Assembly: GCF_040549525.1 (NCBI RefSeq)
Contig: NZ_JBEPTM010000001.1
Coordinates: forward strand, 717,226 to 781,225
Length of the DNA stretch: 64,000 bases
Reading direction: 5' to 3'
Source of the DNA: Lacisediminihabitans sp040549525
GTDB taxonomy: Bacteria; Actinomycetota; Actinomycetes; Actinomycetales; Microbacteriaceae
Position numbers and translations under genes: made by a program. Each line of letters starts with the position of its first letter. Positions within the stretch are counted from its first letter, which is position 1. This document shows positions 1 through 11,107 of the stretch, piece after piece. The notes beneath the pieces are model-generated. The model had not been told where the DNA came from, made no database searches, and saw nothing but the letters and a program-made list of their open reading frames with translations.

Positions 1-582
1 GTCAAGGTGAGTCGGCACAACGAGAAGAATGGCTCGAGTGGCGACGATCGGGTCGAACTCACCCTGATCGGACCGGGACCGCTCGTGCGGGCGGAGTCCA
101 ACGGGTCCGATAAATATGTGGCCCTCGATCTCGCGCTGGACAAGCTCGTCGAGCGACTGCGACGGGCCAAGGACCGCCAGAAGGTGCACCGCGGACAGCA
201 TCGGCCGACCTCGCTGCGAGAAGCGAGCGCCGGTGGATTCAGTGGCACCGACGTGCGACCGGCGGATGCCGCCGTGATGGAGAAGGTGCGCACCGGTTCC
301 GTCTCCGTGATCGAAGACTCGGATGCGGAAGCGGATGAAGAGGCCTGGAGTCCGGTGGTCATCCGCAAGAAGGTGTTCACCCAGGTGCCGATGACCGTCG
401 ACGACGCCCTGTACTTCATGGAGCTCGTCGGTCATGACTTCTATCTGTTCATGGATGCCGAGACCGACCGGCCCAGTGTGGTCTACCGGCGGAAGGGCTG
501 GGACTACGGCGTCATCGGCCTGGATGACTCCTCCGCCGAGCTGCAGGAGGCGTCCGGCGCCTCGCGCAAGAAGCGCGGCTGA
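1..582 (+). CDS. hpf: Ribosome hibernation promoting factor, long form (5' truncated)
   Basis: The reading frame is open from the first base, so the true start lies left of the window. The visible part starts inside the N-terminal domain that binds the 30S decoding region. It then has an acidic linker and the C-terminal dimerisation domain (IRKKVFTQVPMTVDDALYFMELVGHDFYLFMD), which long HPFs use to pair 70S ribosomes into 100S particles in stationary phase. The family is recognised from this C-terminal block. In Mycobacterium the homologue (Rv3241c) also lies directly before secA1. A strong hairpin terminator follows at 603-636. Confidence 0.93.
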   Translation, partial: VKVSRHNEKNGSSGDDRVELTLIGPGPLVRAESNGSDKYVALDLALDKLVERLRRAKDRQKVHRGQHRPTSLREASAGGFSGTDVRPADAAVMEKVRTGSVSVIEDSDAEADEEAWSPVVIRKKVFTQVPMTVDDALYFMELVGHDFYLFMDAETDRPSVVYRRKGWDYGVIGLDDSSAELQEASGASRKKRG

Positions 583-602
583 TCGTCGGCTCTGTTCAGA
601 CC

Positions 603-636
603 GTGGGGCCACCGCTGTCGCGGTGGCCCCACTTCT
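603..636 (+). terminator. Rho-independent terminator after hpf
   Basis: There is a perfect 13-bp stem (GTGGGGCCACCGC at 603-615 with GCGGTGGCCCCAC at 620-632), a TGTC loop and a short TTCT tail. It separates hpf from secA. Confidence 0.85.
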
Positions 637-780
637 GGGTCGCTGCACAGCGCGCTCACAGTGGGCGCGGATCCGACCGACAGCTATGCCACCGGCTAGT
701 CTTGTTACTATTACGAACTGGTCACAGGCGCCGCTCTGCGGTGCTGTCGTGGCGCATCCCACATTCATCTGGAGTTAGCA

Positions 781-3588
<2,808 letters not shown>

Positions 3589-3659
3589 TGCTGCGACTCT
3601 CGGCCTCGGACCACCGATCCGTCGAGCGTCAACCCCCTCGCGCTTCCGACTGCACTCAA

Positions 3660-3665
3660 TAGGCT
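3660..3665 (+). promoter_or_regulatory. -10-like TAGGCT box, likely leaderless start
   Basis: TAGGCT ends six bases before the ATG at 3672 and there is no Shine-Dalgarno between them. Transcription would begin at or next to the start codon, giving a leaderless mRNA. The same layout occurs at 4870, 8563 and 9539. Confidence 0.5.
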
Positions 3666-3671
3666 GGTCTC

Positions 3672-4247
3672 ATGAGATCCAAGTTGCTGCTCGTCATCGG
3701 GCTCGCTGTCGGTTATGTCCTCGGAGCTCGTGCGGGCCGTGAACGCTACGAGCAGATCGCACGCGCGAGCAGGCGGGTGTGGCAGAGCCCCGGTGTTCGC
3801 AAGACCCGCGCCGAGGTCGAGGGATACGCGCGTCAGAAGGCCCCGGTGGTGCGGGCGAAGGCGGAGTCGATCGCCAAAGCCACCCCTGCTGCGGTGACGG
3901 ATGGGGCGCGAGCGACGGCGGATGCCGCCCGGGCGGTAGCGGACCGCACGGCCACGGTGGCCACCGATATCGCCGAGCGGGTCTCCACCGTGGCGAAGGA
4001 TGTCGCCGGCAAGACGACCACGATGTCGCGCGACGTTGCCGACCGAACCACCGGAATGGCGAAGGATGTCGCGGGTCGCACCACAGAGACAGCCGAGGAG
4101 CTTCGGGAGCGCGTCTCGAGCACGGTGGCCGATTTGCGCGAACGCGGCGAGGACGCACGGGACCGCGTCATGGTCAGGGCCAGCGAGTCCCGCGATGGCG
4201 CCCTCGCCGAACTCGATGACGACGATGATGAGCACCCCGAGCCGTAG
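3672..4247 (+). CDS. YtxH-like membrane-anchored repeat protein
   Basis: A 191-residue protein. It has an N-terminal hydrophobic, glycine-rich segment (LLLVIGLAVGYVLGARAG), like the anchor of YtxH-type proteins. A long Ala/Thr/Asp-rich amphipathic region follows with about 11-residue periodicity (repeated VAxxTxxxAxDVA units), resembling LEA or apolipoprotein helices. The tail is acidic (DDDDDEHPEP). It is probably tethered to the membrane with an extended helical domain, perhaps stress-related. The exact function is not known to me. It converges with the gene at 4262-4729, 14 bp away. Confidence 0.75.
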   Translation: MRSKLLLVIGLAVGYVLGARAGRERYEQIARASRRVWQSPGVRKTRAEVEGYARQKAPVVRAKAESIAKATPAAVTDGARATADAARAVADRTATVATDIAERVSTVAKDVAGKTTTMSRDVADRTTGMAKDVAGRTTETAEELRERVSSTVADLRERGEDARDRVMVRASESRDGALAELDDDDDEHPEP

Positions 4248-4261
4248 GCCAGGGAGCCTCG

Positions 4262-4729
4262 TTACAGAACGTTGATGGCGGTCGCGCGCCAGCGACTGTC
4301 GAGGCCCTCCAGCCGGAAGGCCACCGCTCTCGTGCGGGCGCGGCCGTGCACGATGACCACGGCTTCGACGACCCCGTCTCGAGGTTCGCACACCGACGTC
4401 GATCCGATGGAGAAGGTGGGTCGACGCACGACCTGACCGGTGGCCTGGCGGGCGCGCGTCGACAGGACGACACGCTTGAGAAGGTGAGGATAGACGTCGT
4501 CCGTGACCCAGCGGGAGATCTGCTCCAGCTCCCGGGCCCCCGCGAGGATCTCGATGACGCAGCGGGTGAGGTTCTCCAGCAGAGGCTGGGGATCGGGCAG
4601 GGTGGCCCGCGTCGCGGGTTGCGAGCCGAAGAATTCGTCCGGCTGGAACGGCGACCGGATGACCTTGCTCGGCAGCGCTTCGAACGGCGCGGGGAGTTCC
4701 CGGTGCTGTGCTGGAAGTGCATCGCTCAT
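4262..4729 (-). CDS. Rv3235 family protein
   Basis: A 155-residue protein whose C-terminal half (residues 60-155, from LTRCVIEILAGARELEQISRWV to the end) matches the small Rv3235 family found near secA in many Actinobacteria. No enzymatic motif is visible and the family has no known function. The ATG at 4729 is preceded by GGGAA on the minus strand. It is divergent from the gene at 4882; the 152 bp between them contain two inverted repeats. Confidence 0.8.
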   Translation of the reverse strand: MSDALPAQHRELPAPFEALPSKVIRSPFQPDEFFGSQPATRATLPDPQPLLENLTRCVIEILAGARELEQISRWVTDDVYPHLLKRVVLSTRARQATGQVVRRPTFSIGSTSVCEPRDGVVEAVVIVHGRARTRAVAFRLEGLDSRWRATAINVL

Positions 4730-4765
4730 ATGCGGTTCCCACGGGTGAGGGTGAAGAACGGGTCT

Positions 4766-4824
4766 ACCCCCGAATTGGGGGTGAGCACACTAAAGCAGTT
4801 GCGGGGGCATGCTGTCCATGCCCC
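4766..4824. promoter_or_regulatory. Two inverted repeats in a divergent promoter region
   Basis: ACCCCC (4766-4771) is mirrored by GGGGGT (4777-4782) around GAATT. GGGGCATG (4804-4811) pairs perfectly with CATGCCCC (4817-4824) around CTGTC. They lie between divergent start codons at 4729 and 4882, so they could be operator sites or RNA hairpins. No regulator can be assigned. Confidence 0.4.
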
Positions 4825-4869
4825 AACGCGGGGGTGTGGATAACCCGCTCGACAGGGATGCTCACCCGC

Positions 4870-4875
4870 TAGCGT
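4870..4875 (+). promoter_or_regulatory. -10-like TAGCGT box, likely leaderless start
   Basis: TAGCGT ends six bases before the ATG at 4882. No Shine-Dalgarno fits between. Confidence 0.5.
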
Positions 4876-4881
4876 CTCGTC

Positions 4882-5475
4882 ATGCGCTGGGACAACCTGT
4901 TCGACGATCTCGAGGGCCAGCTCGAGCAGGAGCTCGGTGCCGAGGAGATCGACCTGCGTGCCGAGGAGGAACGGCTGCGCCTCGGCCGTCTCAGTCTGCG
5001 TGACCGACTGTGGGCTCTGAGCCGGGGTGAGGGCTCCGAACCGGCGAGGGTGTCCCTCTCCAACGGGGCGACACTCGAGCTGTCGCCCCGGACCTTCGGC
5101 CGGGACTGGGTCTCCGGGGATATCGTCGACGCATCCTCCCGCCGCGCCCAGTTCATCCTGCCTCTCGACGCGATCGCCGGCGTCAGGCTCAGCCGTGCAC
5201 AGGTGAGCACCAGCCTCGAGGATGCCAGCACCCCGGAGAGCGAACGGGGACTGTCCCGGCGGCTCGGTCTCGCCTTCGTGCTGCGCGACCTGTGTCGGCG
5301 TCGGCAGGCCGTTGAACTCGTCCTGCCCGAGGGGGTCATCACCGGCACGATCGATCGGGTCGGAAGAGATCATCTGGACCTCGCTGTGCACGAAGTGGGC
5401 ACGGCGCGGCGTGAGCGCCTCGTGAGCCACTACCAGGTCGTGCCGTTCTCGCGGGTGCTGCTCGTGAGACTGTAG
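4882..5475 (+). CDS. Conserved hypothetical protein
   Basis: A 197-residue soluble protein. The first 45 residues are a charged helical stretch (ERQ-rich). The rest looks beta-rich and LSm-like (VSLSNGATLELSPRTFGRDWVS, then GVITGTIDRVGRDHLDLAVH), which would fit a small barrel, though I cannot assign a family. Such genes sit near secA and Rv3235-like genes in related genomes. The start is set by a likely leaderless promoter. The neighbour at 5479 converges with only 3 bp between. Confidence 0.75.
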   Translation: MRWDNLFDDLEGQLEQELGAEEIDLRAEEERLRLGRLSLRDRLWALSRGEGSEPARVSLSNGATLELSPRTFGRDWVSGDIVDASSRRAQFILPLDAIAGVRLSRAQVSTSLEDASTPESERGLSRRLGLAFVLRDLCRRRQAVELVLPEGVITGTIDRVGRDHLDLAVHEVGTARRERLVSHYQVVPFSRVLLVRL

Positions 5476-5478
5476 CCG

Positions 5479-5799
5479 CTATTCGGGGGAGGCGGCACCG
5501 GCGGCACCGGCGGCGCCGCGCAGTCCGAAGGAGTACTCCGAGAGGCTCGCGTAGTCCGATTGCTGCCAGAGACTCCTCCGCCTCGATTCCTCGTACTTGG
5601 CGTCGATGTAGGACTCCAGCACCGCCCGCTCCACGCGCCAGTGACCATGGCCACCCACTTTGATCGCCGGAAGCTCCCCGGATCGCACGAGGGCGTAGGC
5701 CTGGCTCGCGGAGACGTTGAGCAGTTCGGCAGTGTCGGCGAGAGTCAGGAAGCGGCCCAGCGCGGCATCCTGGCCGGGGGGATCCGAGTGCGGCGTCAT
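5479..5799 (-). CDS. Helix-turn-helix (excisionase/MerR-type) DNA-binding protein
   Basis: A 106-residue protein with a winged-helix domain of the excisionase type (residues 16-70: RFLTLADTAELLNVSASQAYALVRSGELPAIKV, then W-R-V-E and ESYIDAKYEE). The start at 5799 is chosen because the domain begins just after it and the box CATAAT lies six bases upstream, fitting a leaderless transcript. The C-terminal tail is Ala/Gly-rich. It resembles the HTH protein conserved beside secA in Microbacteriaceae rather than a phage Xis. Target unknown. Confidence 0.8.
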   Translation of the reverse strand: MTPHSDPPGQDAALGRFLTLADTAELLNVSASQAYALVRSGELPAIKVGGHGHWRVERAVLESYIDAKYEESRRRSLWQQSDYASLSEYSFGLRGAAGAAGAASPE

Positions 5800-5919
5800 C
5801 CCTCGATTATGGATCTCGCACAATCCGCGCGACGGGGCTGTGGATAACTTTCGCGAGGAAGCGCAAGGGTGGGGACCATGGAAGCCTGCGGTGCGGCCGC
5901 GTGGGCGAGGAGGCAACTG

Positions 5920-6606
5920 GTGAGTACCGTACAGGCACCGAGGCGCACACCCAAGGCCCCGGGACTCGGTCGGGGCCGGCCGGACTCGGAGCGTGCTCCG
6001 CGATCGTTCTGGTTCGATCCCCGGTTCGCGATCGGCGTCGGACTGGTGATCGTGTCGGTGCTCGGAGTCGTCGGCGTTGTCACTGCAGCCGACAGCAGTG
6101 TGCTGGTCTACGCGGCCCGTTCCGCCCTCGTTCCCGGCGATCGGGTGACGGCCTCCGACCTGGATGCCCGCAGTGTTCGCCTGGGATCGCTCGGCGCCCA
6201 ATACCTCCGCGATGGCGATGTGCCGCAAGAGGGATTCGTCGTCACGCGACCCGTGTCGGCGGGAGAGCTGGTGCCATCGTCGGCCGTCGGGGAGGTCGCC
6301 GGCGCAGTGGGGGCTTCGGTCGTGGTCGGAGTGAACGGCGAACTCGCCCGGTCCATTTCAGAGGGCAGCATCGTCGATCTCTGGAACGCGAAAGAGACCG
6401 ACAACAACCTCTTCGGTCCCCCCTCCGTGTTGGTCGATTCAGCGACCGTGGTGCGGGTGATAGCGAAGGACGGGGTGATCGTGGACCGCACCGTCCAGTC
6501 GGTGGAGCTCCTGGTTCCGCGCACGAAGATCGCCGCCGTCCTGGAGGCGATCGCCAACGCCGATGCCCTGTCGTTGGTGCCAACGAGCATCCCCGCGAAG
6601 GGATGA
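5920..6606 (+). CDS. SAF-domain membrane protein (CpaB-like)
   Basis: A 228-residue protein with a basic N-terminus, one transmembrane helix (residues 37-60) and a SAF domain (from about residue 67, ALVPGDRVTASDLDARSVRLG). SAF domains occur in CpaB/RcpC Flp-pilus assembly proteins and antifreeze-like proteins. The GTG at 5920 is preferred because GAGGAGG sits seven bases before it. The ParA/MinD-like gene follows after 3 bp, so they are probably cotranscribed. No pilin or secretin genes are nearby, so a pilus role is uncertain. Confidence 0.8.
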   Translation: MSTVQAPRRTPKAPGLGRGRPDSERAPRSFWFDPRFAIGVGLVIVSVLGVVGVVTAADSSVLVYAARSALVPGDRVTASDLDARSVRLGSLGAQYLRDGDVPQEGFVVTRPVSAGELVPSSAVGEVAGAVGASVVVGVNGELARSISEGSIVDLWNAKETDNNLFGPPSVLVDSATVVRVIAKDGVIVDRTVQSVELLVPRTKIAAVLEAIANADALSLVPTSIPAKG

Positions 6607-6609
6607 CCG

Positions 6610-7836
6610 GTGCCGACGGTCGCCCTCGCCCTCCCTCTCGAGCTCGAAGACAGCACTGCGCTGCAGCTCGCACGACACGGCTTCGAACTCTCGATCCGCT
6701 GTTCCAGCGCCGACGAACTGGCCTCCCAGCTGGTGCACACCGCCCCCGATTGCGCGATCGTCGCGGCATCCACCCGCTACTTGAACGACCGCCTGATGGT
6801 CGAGGCGGATGCCGTGGGGGTGCGCATCGTCGCCCTCGTCGAATCCGATGCCGATCGTCGCTATGCCGCGGGCCTCGGTCTTCTCGAGGTCGTCGCCGCC
6901 GACGCCGAATGGTCCGAAGTCGGGATGCTCCTCGCCGGCAGGTCGGGCACCGGGGAGGTCGGATCGGGCCCCCGAAACGGAACGGTGATCGCGGTCTGGG
7001 GCCCCGCCGGAGCACCGGGGCGCACCTCGATGGCGATCTGTCTCGCCGCCGAACTGGCCGCGTCGGGCGCCACCGTCGTGGTCGCGGACGTCGATACGCA
7101 CAGTGGTTCGATCGCGCCCGCCCTCGGCCTGCTCGACGAGGCGCCCGGTTTCGCCGCGGCCTGTCGGCTCGCTGGAGCGGATGCCCTCACCCAACCGGAA
7201 CTCGAGCGGATCGGCCAGCGCTACCTCACCGCTCGCGGCAGCTTCTGGGTGCTCACCGGGATCGGCCGACCGAGCCGATGGCCAGAGCTCTCGGGCGAGC
7301 GGGTGACGGCGGCCATCCGGGCCTGCCGGGATTGGGTCGACTACACGATTCTGGATACCGGTGCGAGCCTGGAAAACGACGAGGAGATCAGCAGCGACCT
7401 GTTCGCGCCGAGACGCAACGGAGCGACCATCGCCGCCCTGCGGGCCGCGGACGAGGTGATCGCTGTCGGAGCGGCCGATCCGGTCGGGCTCTCCCGCTTC
7501 CTGCGCGCGCACGTCGATTTGCTCGAGACCATCGATACCGATCGGGTGACCGTGGTGATGAACAGGGTGCGCGAGAGCGCGATCGGGCCAGGGGCATCCG
7601 GGCAGGTGCGTCAGACGCTTCAACGCTTCGGTGGCATCTCGAGCCCCGTGCTGGTGCCCTATGACCTCCCAGCCTTCGACGCGGCGATCCTCACCGGACG
7701 CAGCATCGTGGATGTCGCCCCCAGGTCACCGGCGCGCGCGGCGGTCGCGGCACTCGTGCGCGAGCGCATCCTGCCACAGCCGCCTCCCGTGGTGCGACGC
7801 GGGTGGCGCCGGCGCACTGCTGCGGCGCGGGCGTGA
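6610..7836 (+). CDS. CpaE/MinD-like ATPase with altered Walker A
   Basis: A 408-residue protein. The N-terminal 110 residues look like a receiver-type fold as in CpaE. A ParA/MinD-like domain follows from about residue 120 (VIAVWGPAGAPGRTSMAICLAAELA; VVVADVDTHSGS; YTILDTGAS; VMNRVRESA). The Walker A loop has Arg where P-loop ATPases have Lys, and the leading KGG is GPA, so ATP hydrolysis may be lost or changed. It follows the SAF-domain gene in one probable operon. Its likely role is positioning or regulating a membrane assembly, which I infer only from the family. Confidence 0.8.
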   Translation: MPTVALALPLELEDSTALQLARHGFELSIRCSSADELASQLVHTAPDCAIVAASTRYLNDRLMVEADAVGVRIVALVESDADRRYAAGLGLLEVVAADAEWSEVGMLLAGRSGTGEVGSGPRNGTVIAVWGPAGAPGRTSMAICLAAELAASGATVVVADVDTHSGSIAPALGLLDEAPGFAAACRLAGADALTQPELERIGQRYLTARGSFWVLTGIGRPSRWPELSGERVTAAIRACRDWVDYTILDTGASLENDEEISSDLFAPRRNGATIAALRAADEVIAVGAADPVGLSRFLRAHVDLLETIDTDRVTVVMNRVRESAIGPGASGQVRQTLQRFGGISSPVLVPYDLPAFDAAILTGRSIVDVAPRSPARAAVAALVRERILPQPPPVVRRGWRRRTAAARA

Positions 7837-7849
7837 CCCCGCGCGGGAT

Positions 7850-8458
7850 CTACTTGGAGTTGAGTCTCGCCAGCAGATCGTCCTTTCGCAGGCGTGAATA
7901 ACCGACGATTCCAGCGGCACGGGCGCGCGCCCGCAGGGCCACGACGGTCAGCGCGGACGGTGGTGTCGTCGCTGTCGCTGTCGCTTTCGCTGTCGCTGTC
8001 GCGGCCCGGGCGCGCGGCGCGCGAAGCGGAGTCGCCTTCTTGGCCTCGGCAACGACCGTTGCGGCATCCTTCTTCGCCGTTGTGACCGTGGCCGTAGCGT
8101 CCTTCTTGACCGCCTTCACGAGAGCCGCGGCATCCTTCTTCACGGGCGACGTCTTCTTCGACGCGGCCTTCTTCAGCGACTTTGCCTCAGCGGACGCTTT
8201 CTCGCCTACCTTCGCGGCCCGCTTCTCCGCCTTGACCTGGAGCTTCTTCAGCTCGGACCGGGCAGCCTTCGAGTCGGACGCTTTCTTTGCGACCTTTTTC
8301 TTCGCGGCCGCTTTCGTCACGATCTTCTTCTTCGCGGCGGATTTCTTCGCTACTTTTGCCTTCGCGACGGCTTTCTTCGCGGCGGGCTTTTTCGCGACGG
8401 CCTTCTTCGCCGACTTCAGCTTCTTGGCGACCGACTTCTTTGTCGCTTTCTGTGCCAT
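7850..8458 (-). CDS. Lysine-rich histone H1-like protein with C-terminal SAP/Rho-N-like domain
   Basis: A 202-residue protein that starts MAQKATKKSVAKKLKSAKKA and is built of AKK/KKA repeats for about 130 residues, like H1-type nucleoid proteins. An Ala/Thr repeat (ATATAKATATATT) links to a compact C-terminal domain (LTVVALRARARAAGIVGYSRLRKDDLLARL), typical of Rho-N/SAP DNA-binding modules. It probably binds and compacts DNA non-specifically. The Ala/Thr linker is encoded by a GCTGTC-type hexamer repeat near 7966-8004 that may vary in length. AGGAG lies just before the ATG. Confidence 0.88.
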   Translation of the reverse strand: MAQKATKKSVAKKLKSAKKAVAKKPAAKKAVAKAKVAKKSAAKKKIVTKAAAKKKVAKKASDSKAARSELKKLQVKAEKRAAKVGEKASAEAKSLKKAASKKTSPVKKDAAALVKAVKKDATATVTTAKKDAATVVAEAKKATPLRAPRARAATATAKATATATTPPSALTVVALRARARAAGIVGYSRLRKDDLLARLNSK

Positions 8459-8562
8459 GTGTGCTCCTCACGCCGGGCGCGGGGGGATCCGCGCATCCGC
8501 CCCATTGTCCCGCATTCAGTCCCCGGAACGCAGGAGCCCTTTCCGTGCGAGCCCGGAATGAC

Positions 8563-8568
8563 TAGCCT
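8563..8568 (+). promoter_or_regulatory. -10-like TAGCCT box, likely leaderless start
   Basis: TAGCCT ends seven bases before the ATG at 8576, with no Shine-Dalgarno. This supports the internal start over upstream in-frame codons. Confidence 0.5.
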
Positions 8569-8575
8569 GTTGGGC

Positions 8576-9514
8576 ATGGGTGGCGATCATCCGATCCGCG
8601 CGGTGGCTGTGTCCGGCACCGAACTCTCCCGGCTTCTGGCCGAGCCGGGATTCGAGGCAGCGCTCAGGGCATCATGGGCCGGTCCGGGCTCGCTCGACGA
8701 AGCGCTGCATTGGCGTCTCTTCCCGTCGACGCCGTCGCCCTCCGGTGCTGCGGATCCCGCCTCGGAGCTCGGCGAACTGCGAGCACGGGTCTACGGACGC
8801 CCCATCGCGGACGAACCCCTGGTCGAGATCGCGGATGCCTCGGGCTCCGTCTGGATCGGCGAGAGCGAGGGACGGCTCCTGCTCTTGGAGCGCCACCTCG
8901 AGCGCGATGCTCAGACGCTCGACGATGCCATCGCGACGGCACGTCTCACGGCGGTGTTGGCCGCAGGGGCCGAATCCGAGCCGGATCCCGGGCCCGGGCC
9001 ATCCGCCCCCTCCGGGCCGTTCGCCCGAGTGTTGCGCCGCTATCCCGTGCTGGTCTTCTCCGCTACCGCCGCGATTCTCGTCGCAGCCGTGGTGCCGGCG
9101 ACAGCGACCGCTCTCGCGCCGGCCCTCACGCCTTCCGCCGGTCTGCTCAAGGTGTTCAACCGGCCGCAGGGCGCGCTCGATATCGCCCCGGTGGTATTCA
9201 CCGGTGGGCAGCCGGGGGCGCGGCAGGAGGTGCGCGATACCACCCGCTTTCTCGGCGCCTTCTATGGGGTGCGGGTGTTCGCCTACCGCGACTCCGATGA
9301 CCAGGTGTGCCTGCTGAGCACCGCACCGAGCGGCCACGACGTGATCGCCTGCGCGACGGTTCGGGCCTTCGCCCGCAGCGGCCTCTCCATCGCGCCGGTC
9401 AACTACCAGGTGGACTCAACGGCCGCCGCCGTCACGGCCGGGGTGACCGACTCGTCCCGCCTCGCATTCCGGTGGGGGCCGGATGCCGACCTCACCGTGA
9501 GCGTGGTCGGCTGA
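8576..9514 (+). CDS. Conserved membrane protein, unknown function
   Basis: A 312-residue protein. A cytoplasmic N-terminal region of about 140 residues is rich in acidic and aliphatic residues. One transmembrane segment follows (RRYPVLVFSATAAILVAAVVPATATALAP), then an extracytoplasmic domain of about 120 residues with two cysteines in the stretch DDQVCLLSTAPSGHDVIACA that could form a disulphide. The layout suggests a membrane-anchored sensor or anti-sigma-like protein, but no family motif supports that. The start is set by the likely leaderless promoter. Confidence 0.7.
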   Translation: MGGDHPIRAVAVSGTELSRLLAEPGFEAALRASWAGPGSLDEALHWRLFPSTPSPSGAADPASELGELRARVYGRPIADEPLVEIADASGSVWIGESEGRLLLLERHLERDAQTLDDAIATARLTAVLAAGAESEPDPGPGPSAPSGPFARVLRRYPVLVFSATAAILVAAVVPATATALAPALTPSAGLLKVFNRPQGALDIAPVVFTGGQPGARQEVRDTTRFLGAFYGVRVFAYRDSDDQVCLLSTAPSGHDVIACATVRAFARSGLSIAPVNYQVDSTAAAVTAGVTDSSRLAFRWGPDADLTVSVVG

Positions 9515-9538
9515 AACCGGGGCTCTCGCCAGCGCGCC

Positions 9539-9544
9539 TAAACT
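9539..9544 (+). promoter_or_regulatory. -10-like TAAACT box, likely leaderless start of pdtaS
   Basis: TAAACT ends seven bases before the GTG at 9552; no Shine-Dalgarno is present. Confidence 0.5.
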
Positions 9545-9551
9545 GGGGCTC

Positions 9552-11042
9552 GTGTCGACGCTCTCAGACCTCGTTCTCGCCCAGGGCCGCTCCGACGAGG
9601 CGGATGTCGAATGGCTCCACCTCCTCGTCGGTGACTGGCAGCTCCTCGCCGACCTCGCCTTCGCCGACATCGTGTTGTGGGTTCCCACCCACGACGACGA
9701 CTTCGTGGCCGTCGCGCACGCGCGCCCCTCGAGCTCGGCAACCCTCTTCTACCGCGACTTCGTCGGTCAGGCGATCAAGCCGGAGTGGAAGGGCCAGGTC
9801 ACGCAGGCTTTCCGTTCCGCACAGATCGTGGACTCCGCAGCGCCCGACTGGTACGAGGAGACCCCCACCCGCGTGCGCTCGGTACCCGTGCTTCGACGAC
9901 TGTCGGTGACGGGCTCGCAGACCACGGAGCATCCGATCGCCGTCATCACCAGGCACACCAATCTCAGCGAAGCGCGCACGCCGAGCCGGCAGGAACTCAC
10001 CTTCAACGAGTGCGCCAATGACCTGTTCGCCATGATCTGCGCGGGAGACTTTCCCGACCTCGGCGCCCCGACCGGCCCCCGGCGCGGTGCGCCTCGCGCA
10101 TCAGATGGGCTCCTGCGCCTGGATGTCGATGGCATTGTGACCTTCGCGAGCCCCAATGGGCTCTCCGCCTTCAACCGCATGGGCTTCGCCGGTGAACTCG
10201 AGGCCGAGTCGCTCGCCGAGGTGACGACGACACTGCTCAGCGGAAAGCTCGTGGTCGATGAATCCCTGCCGCTCGTCGTCACCGGACGTGCTCCCTGGCG
10301 CACGGACATCGAGGCCAAAGGGGTGACGGTGTCGCTGCGTGCCATCCCGATCCGGGATCGCGGTGAACGGGTCGGCGCGATAGTGCTCTGCCGGGATGTC
10401 ACGGAGCTGCGACACCAGGAGCGCGAGCTGATCACGAAGGATGCGACCATCCGCGAGATCCACCACCGCGTGAAAAACAACCTGCAGACCGTGGCTTCGC
10501 TGTTGCGCATCCAGGCGAGGCGGTCTCACACCGACGAGGCGCGCGATTCACTGAACCAGGCGATGCGCCGGGTCGCGGCCATCGCGGTCGTCCACGACAC
10601 CCTGAGCGAGGGCCTGAACCAGAACGTCGATTTCGACGTGGTCTTCGACCGGGTGCTCAAGCTGATCGCCGAGGTGGCATCCACTCACAACACGAAGGCG
10701 CATCCCACTTTCACCGGCAGTTTCGGTGCGCTGCCGAGCGAGTACGCAACGCCACTCTCGCTCGCGCTCACCGAACTCGTGACGAATGCCGTCGAGCATG
10801 GACTCGCCGGTCGCGAAGGCAACGTCGAGATCATCGCCGACCGCAGCGAGGAGACGCTCACCGTGCAGGTGCGGGACAACGGCGGTGGCCTGCCAGAGGG
10901 CAAGGTCGGCTCAGGCCTCGGCACCCAGATTGTGCGCACCCTGATTCAGGGTGAACTCGGTGGCACCATCGACTGGCACACCATGGTGGGCAGCGGCACA
11001 GAGGTGACCATCGAGATTCCGCTGGCCTGGCTGACGAAGTAA
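9552..11042 (+). CDS. pdtaS: Two-component sensor histidine kinase PdtaS
   Basis: A 496-residue cytosolic kinase. An N-terminal GAF-type domain (about 1-150) is followed by a PAS domain (about 185-290, LRLDVDGIVTFASPNGLSAF), a HisKA_2 dimerisation domain with EIHHRVKNNLQ (phospho-acceptor His near 304), and a HATPase_c domain (TELVTNAVEHG; VRDNGGGLPEG; GSGLGTQIV). This architecture and the neighbouring whiB1 match mycobacterial PdtaS (Rv3220c), which phosphorylates the ANTAR antiterminator PdtaR. No pdtaR is present here. Confidence 0.93.
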   Translation: MSTLSDLVLAQGRSDEADVEWLHLLVGDWQLLADLAFADIVLWVPTHDDDFVAVAHARPSSSATLFYRDFVGQAIKPEWKGQVTQAFRSAQIVDSAAPDWYEETPTRVRSVPVLRRLSVTGSQTTEHPIAVITRHTNLSEARTPSRQELTFNECANDLFAMICAGDFPDLGAPTGPRRGAPRASDGLLRLDVDGIVTFASPNGLSAFNRMGFAGELEAESLAEVTTTLLSGKLVVDESLPLVVTGRAPWRTDIEAKGVTVSLRAIPIRDRGERVGAIVLCRDVTELRHQERELITKDATIREIHHRVKNNLQTVASLLRIQARRSHTDEARDSLNQAMRRVAAIAVVHDTLSEGLNQNVDFDVVFDRVLKLIAEVASTHNTKAHPTFTGSFGALPSEYATPLSLALTELVTNAVEHGLAGREGNVEIIADRSEETLTVQVRDNGGGLPEGKVGSGLGTQIVRTLIQGELGGTIDWHTMVGSGTEVTIEIPLAWLTK

Positions 11043-11107
11043 CCGTCACGGCCGCTGGTCGAGTGAGGCGCTCTAGCGCCCGCGTCGAGACCCCTCCGAA
11101 TCGAAAC

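Noticed and set aside
5901..7664. 587-codon plus-strand frame over the SAF-domain and ParA-like genes
   Set aside because: Arg-rich shadow frame; the two real genes in the other frames have clear domains.
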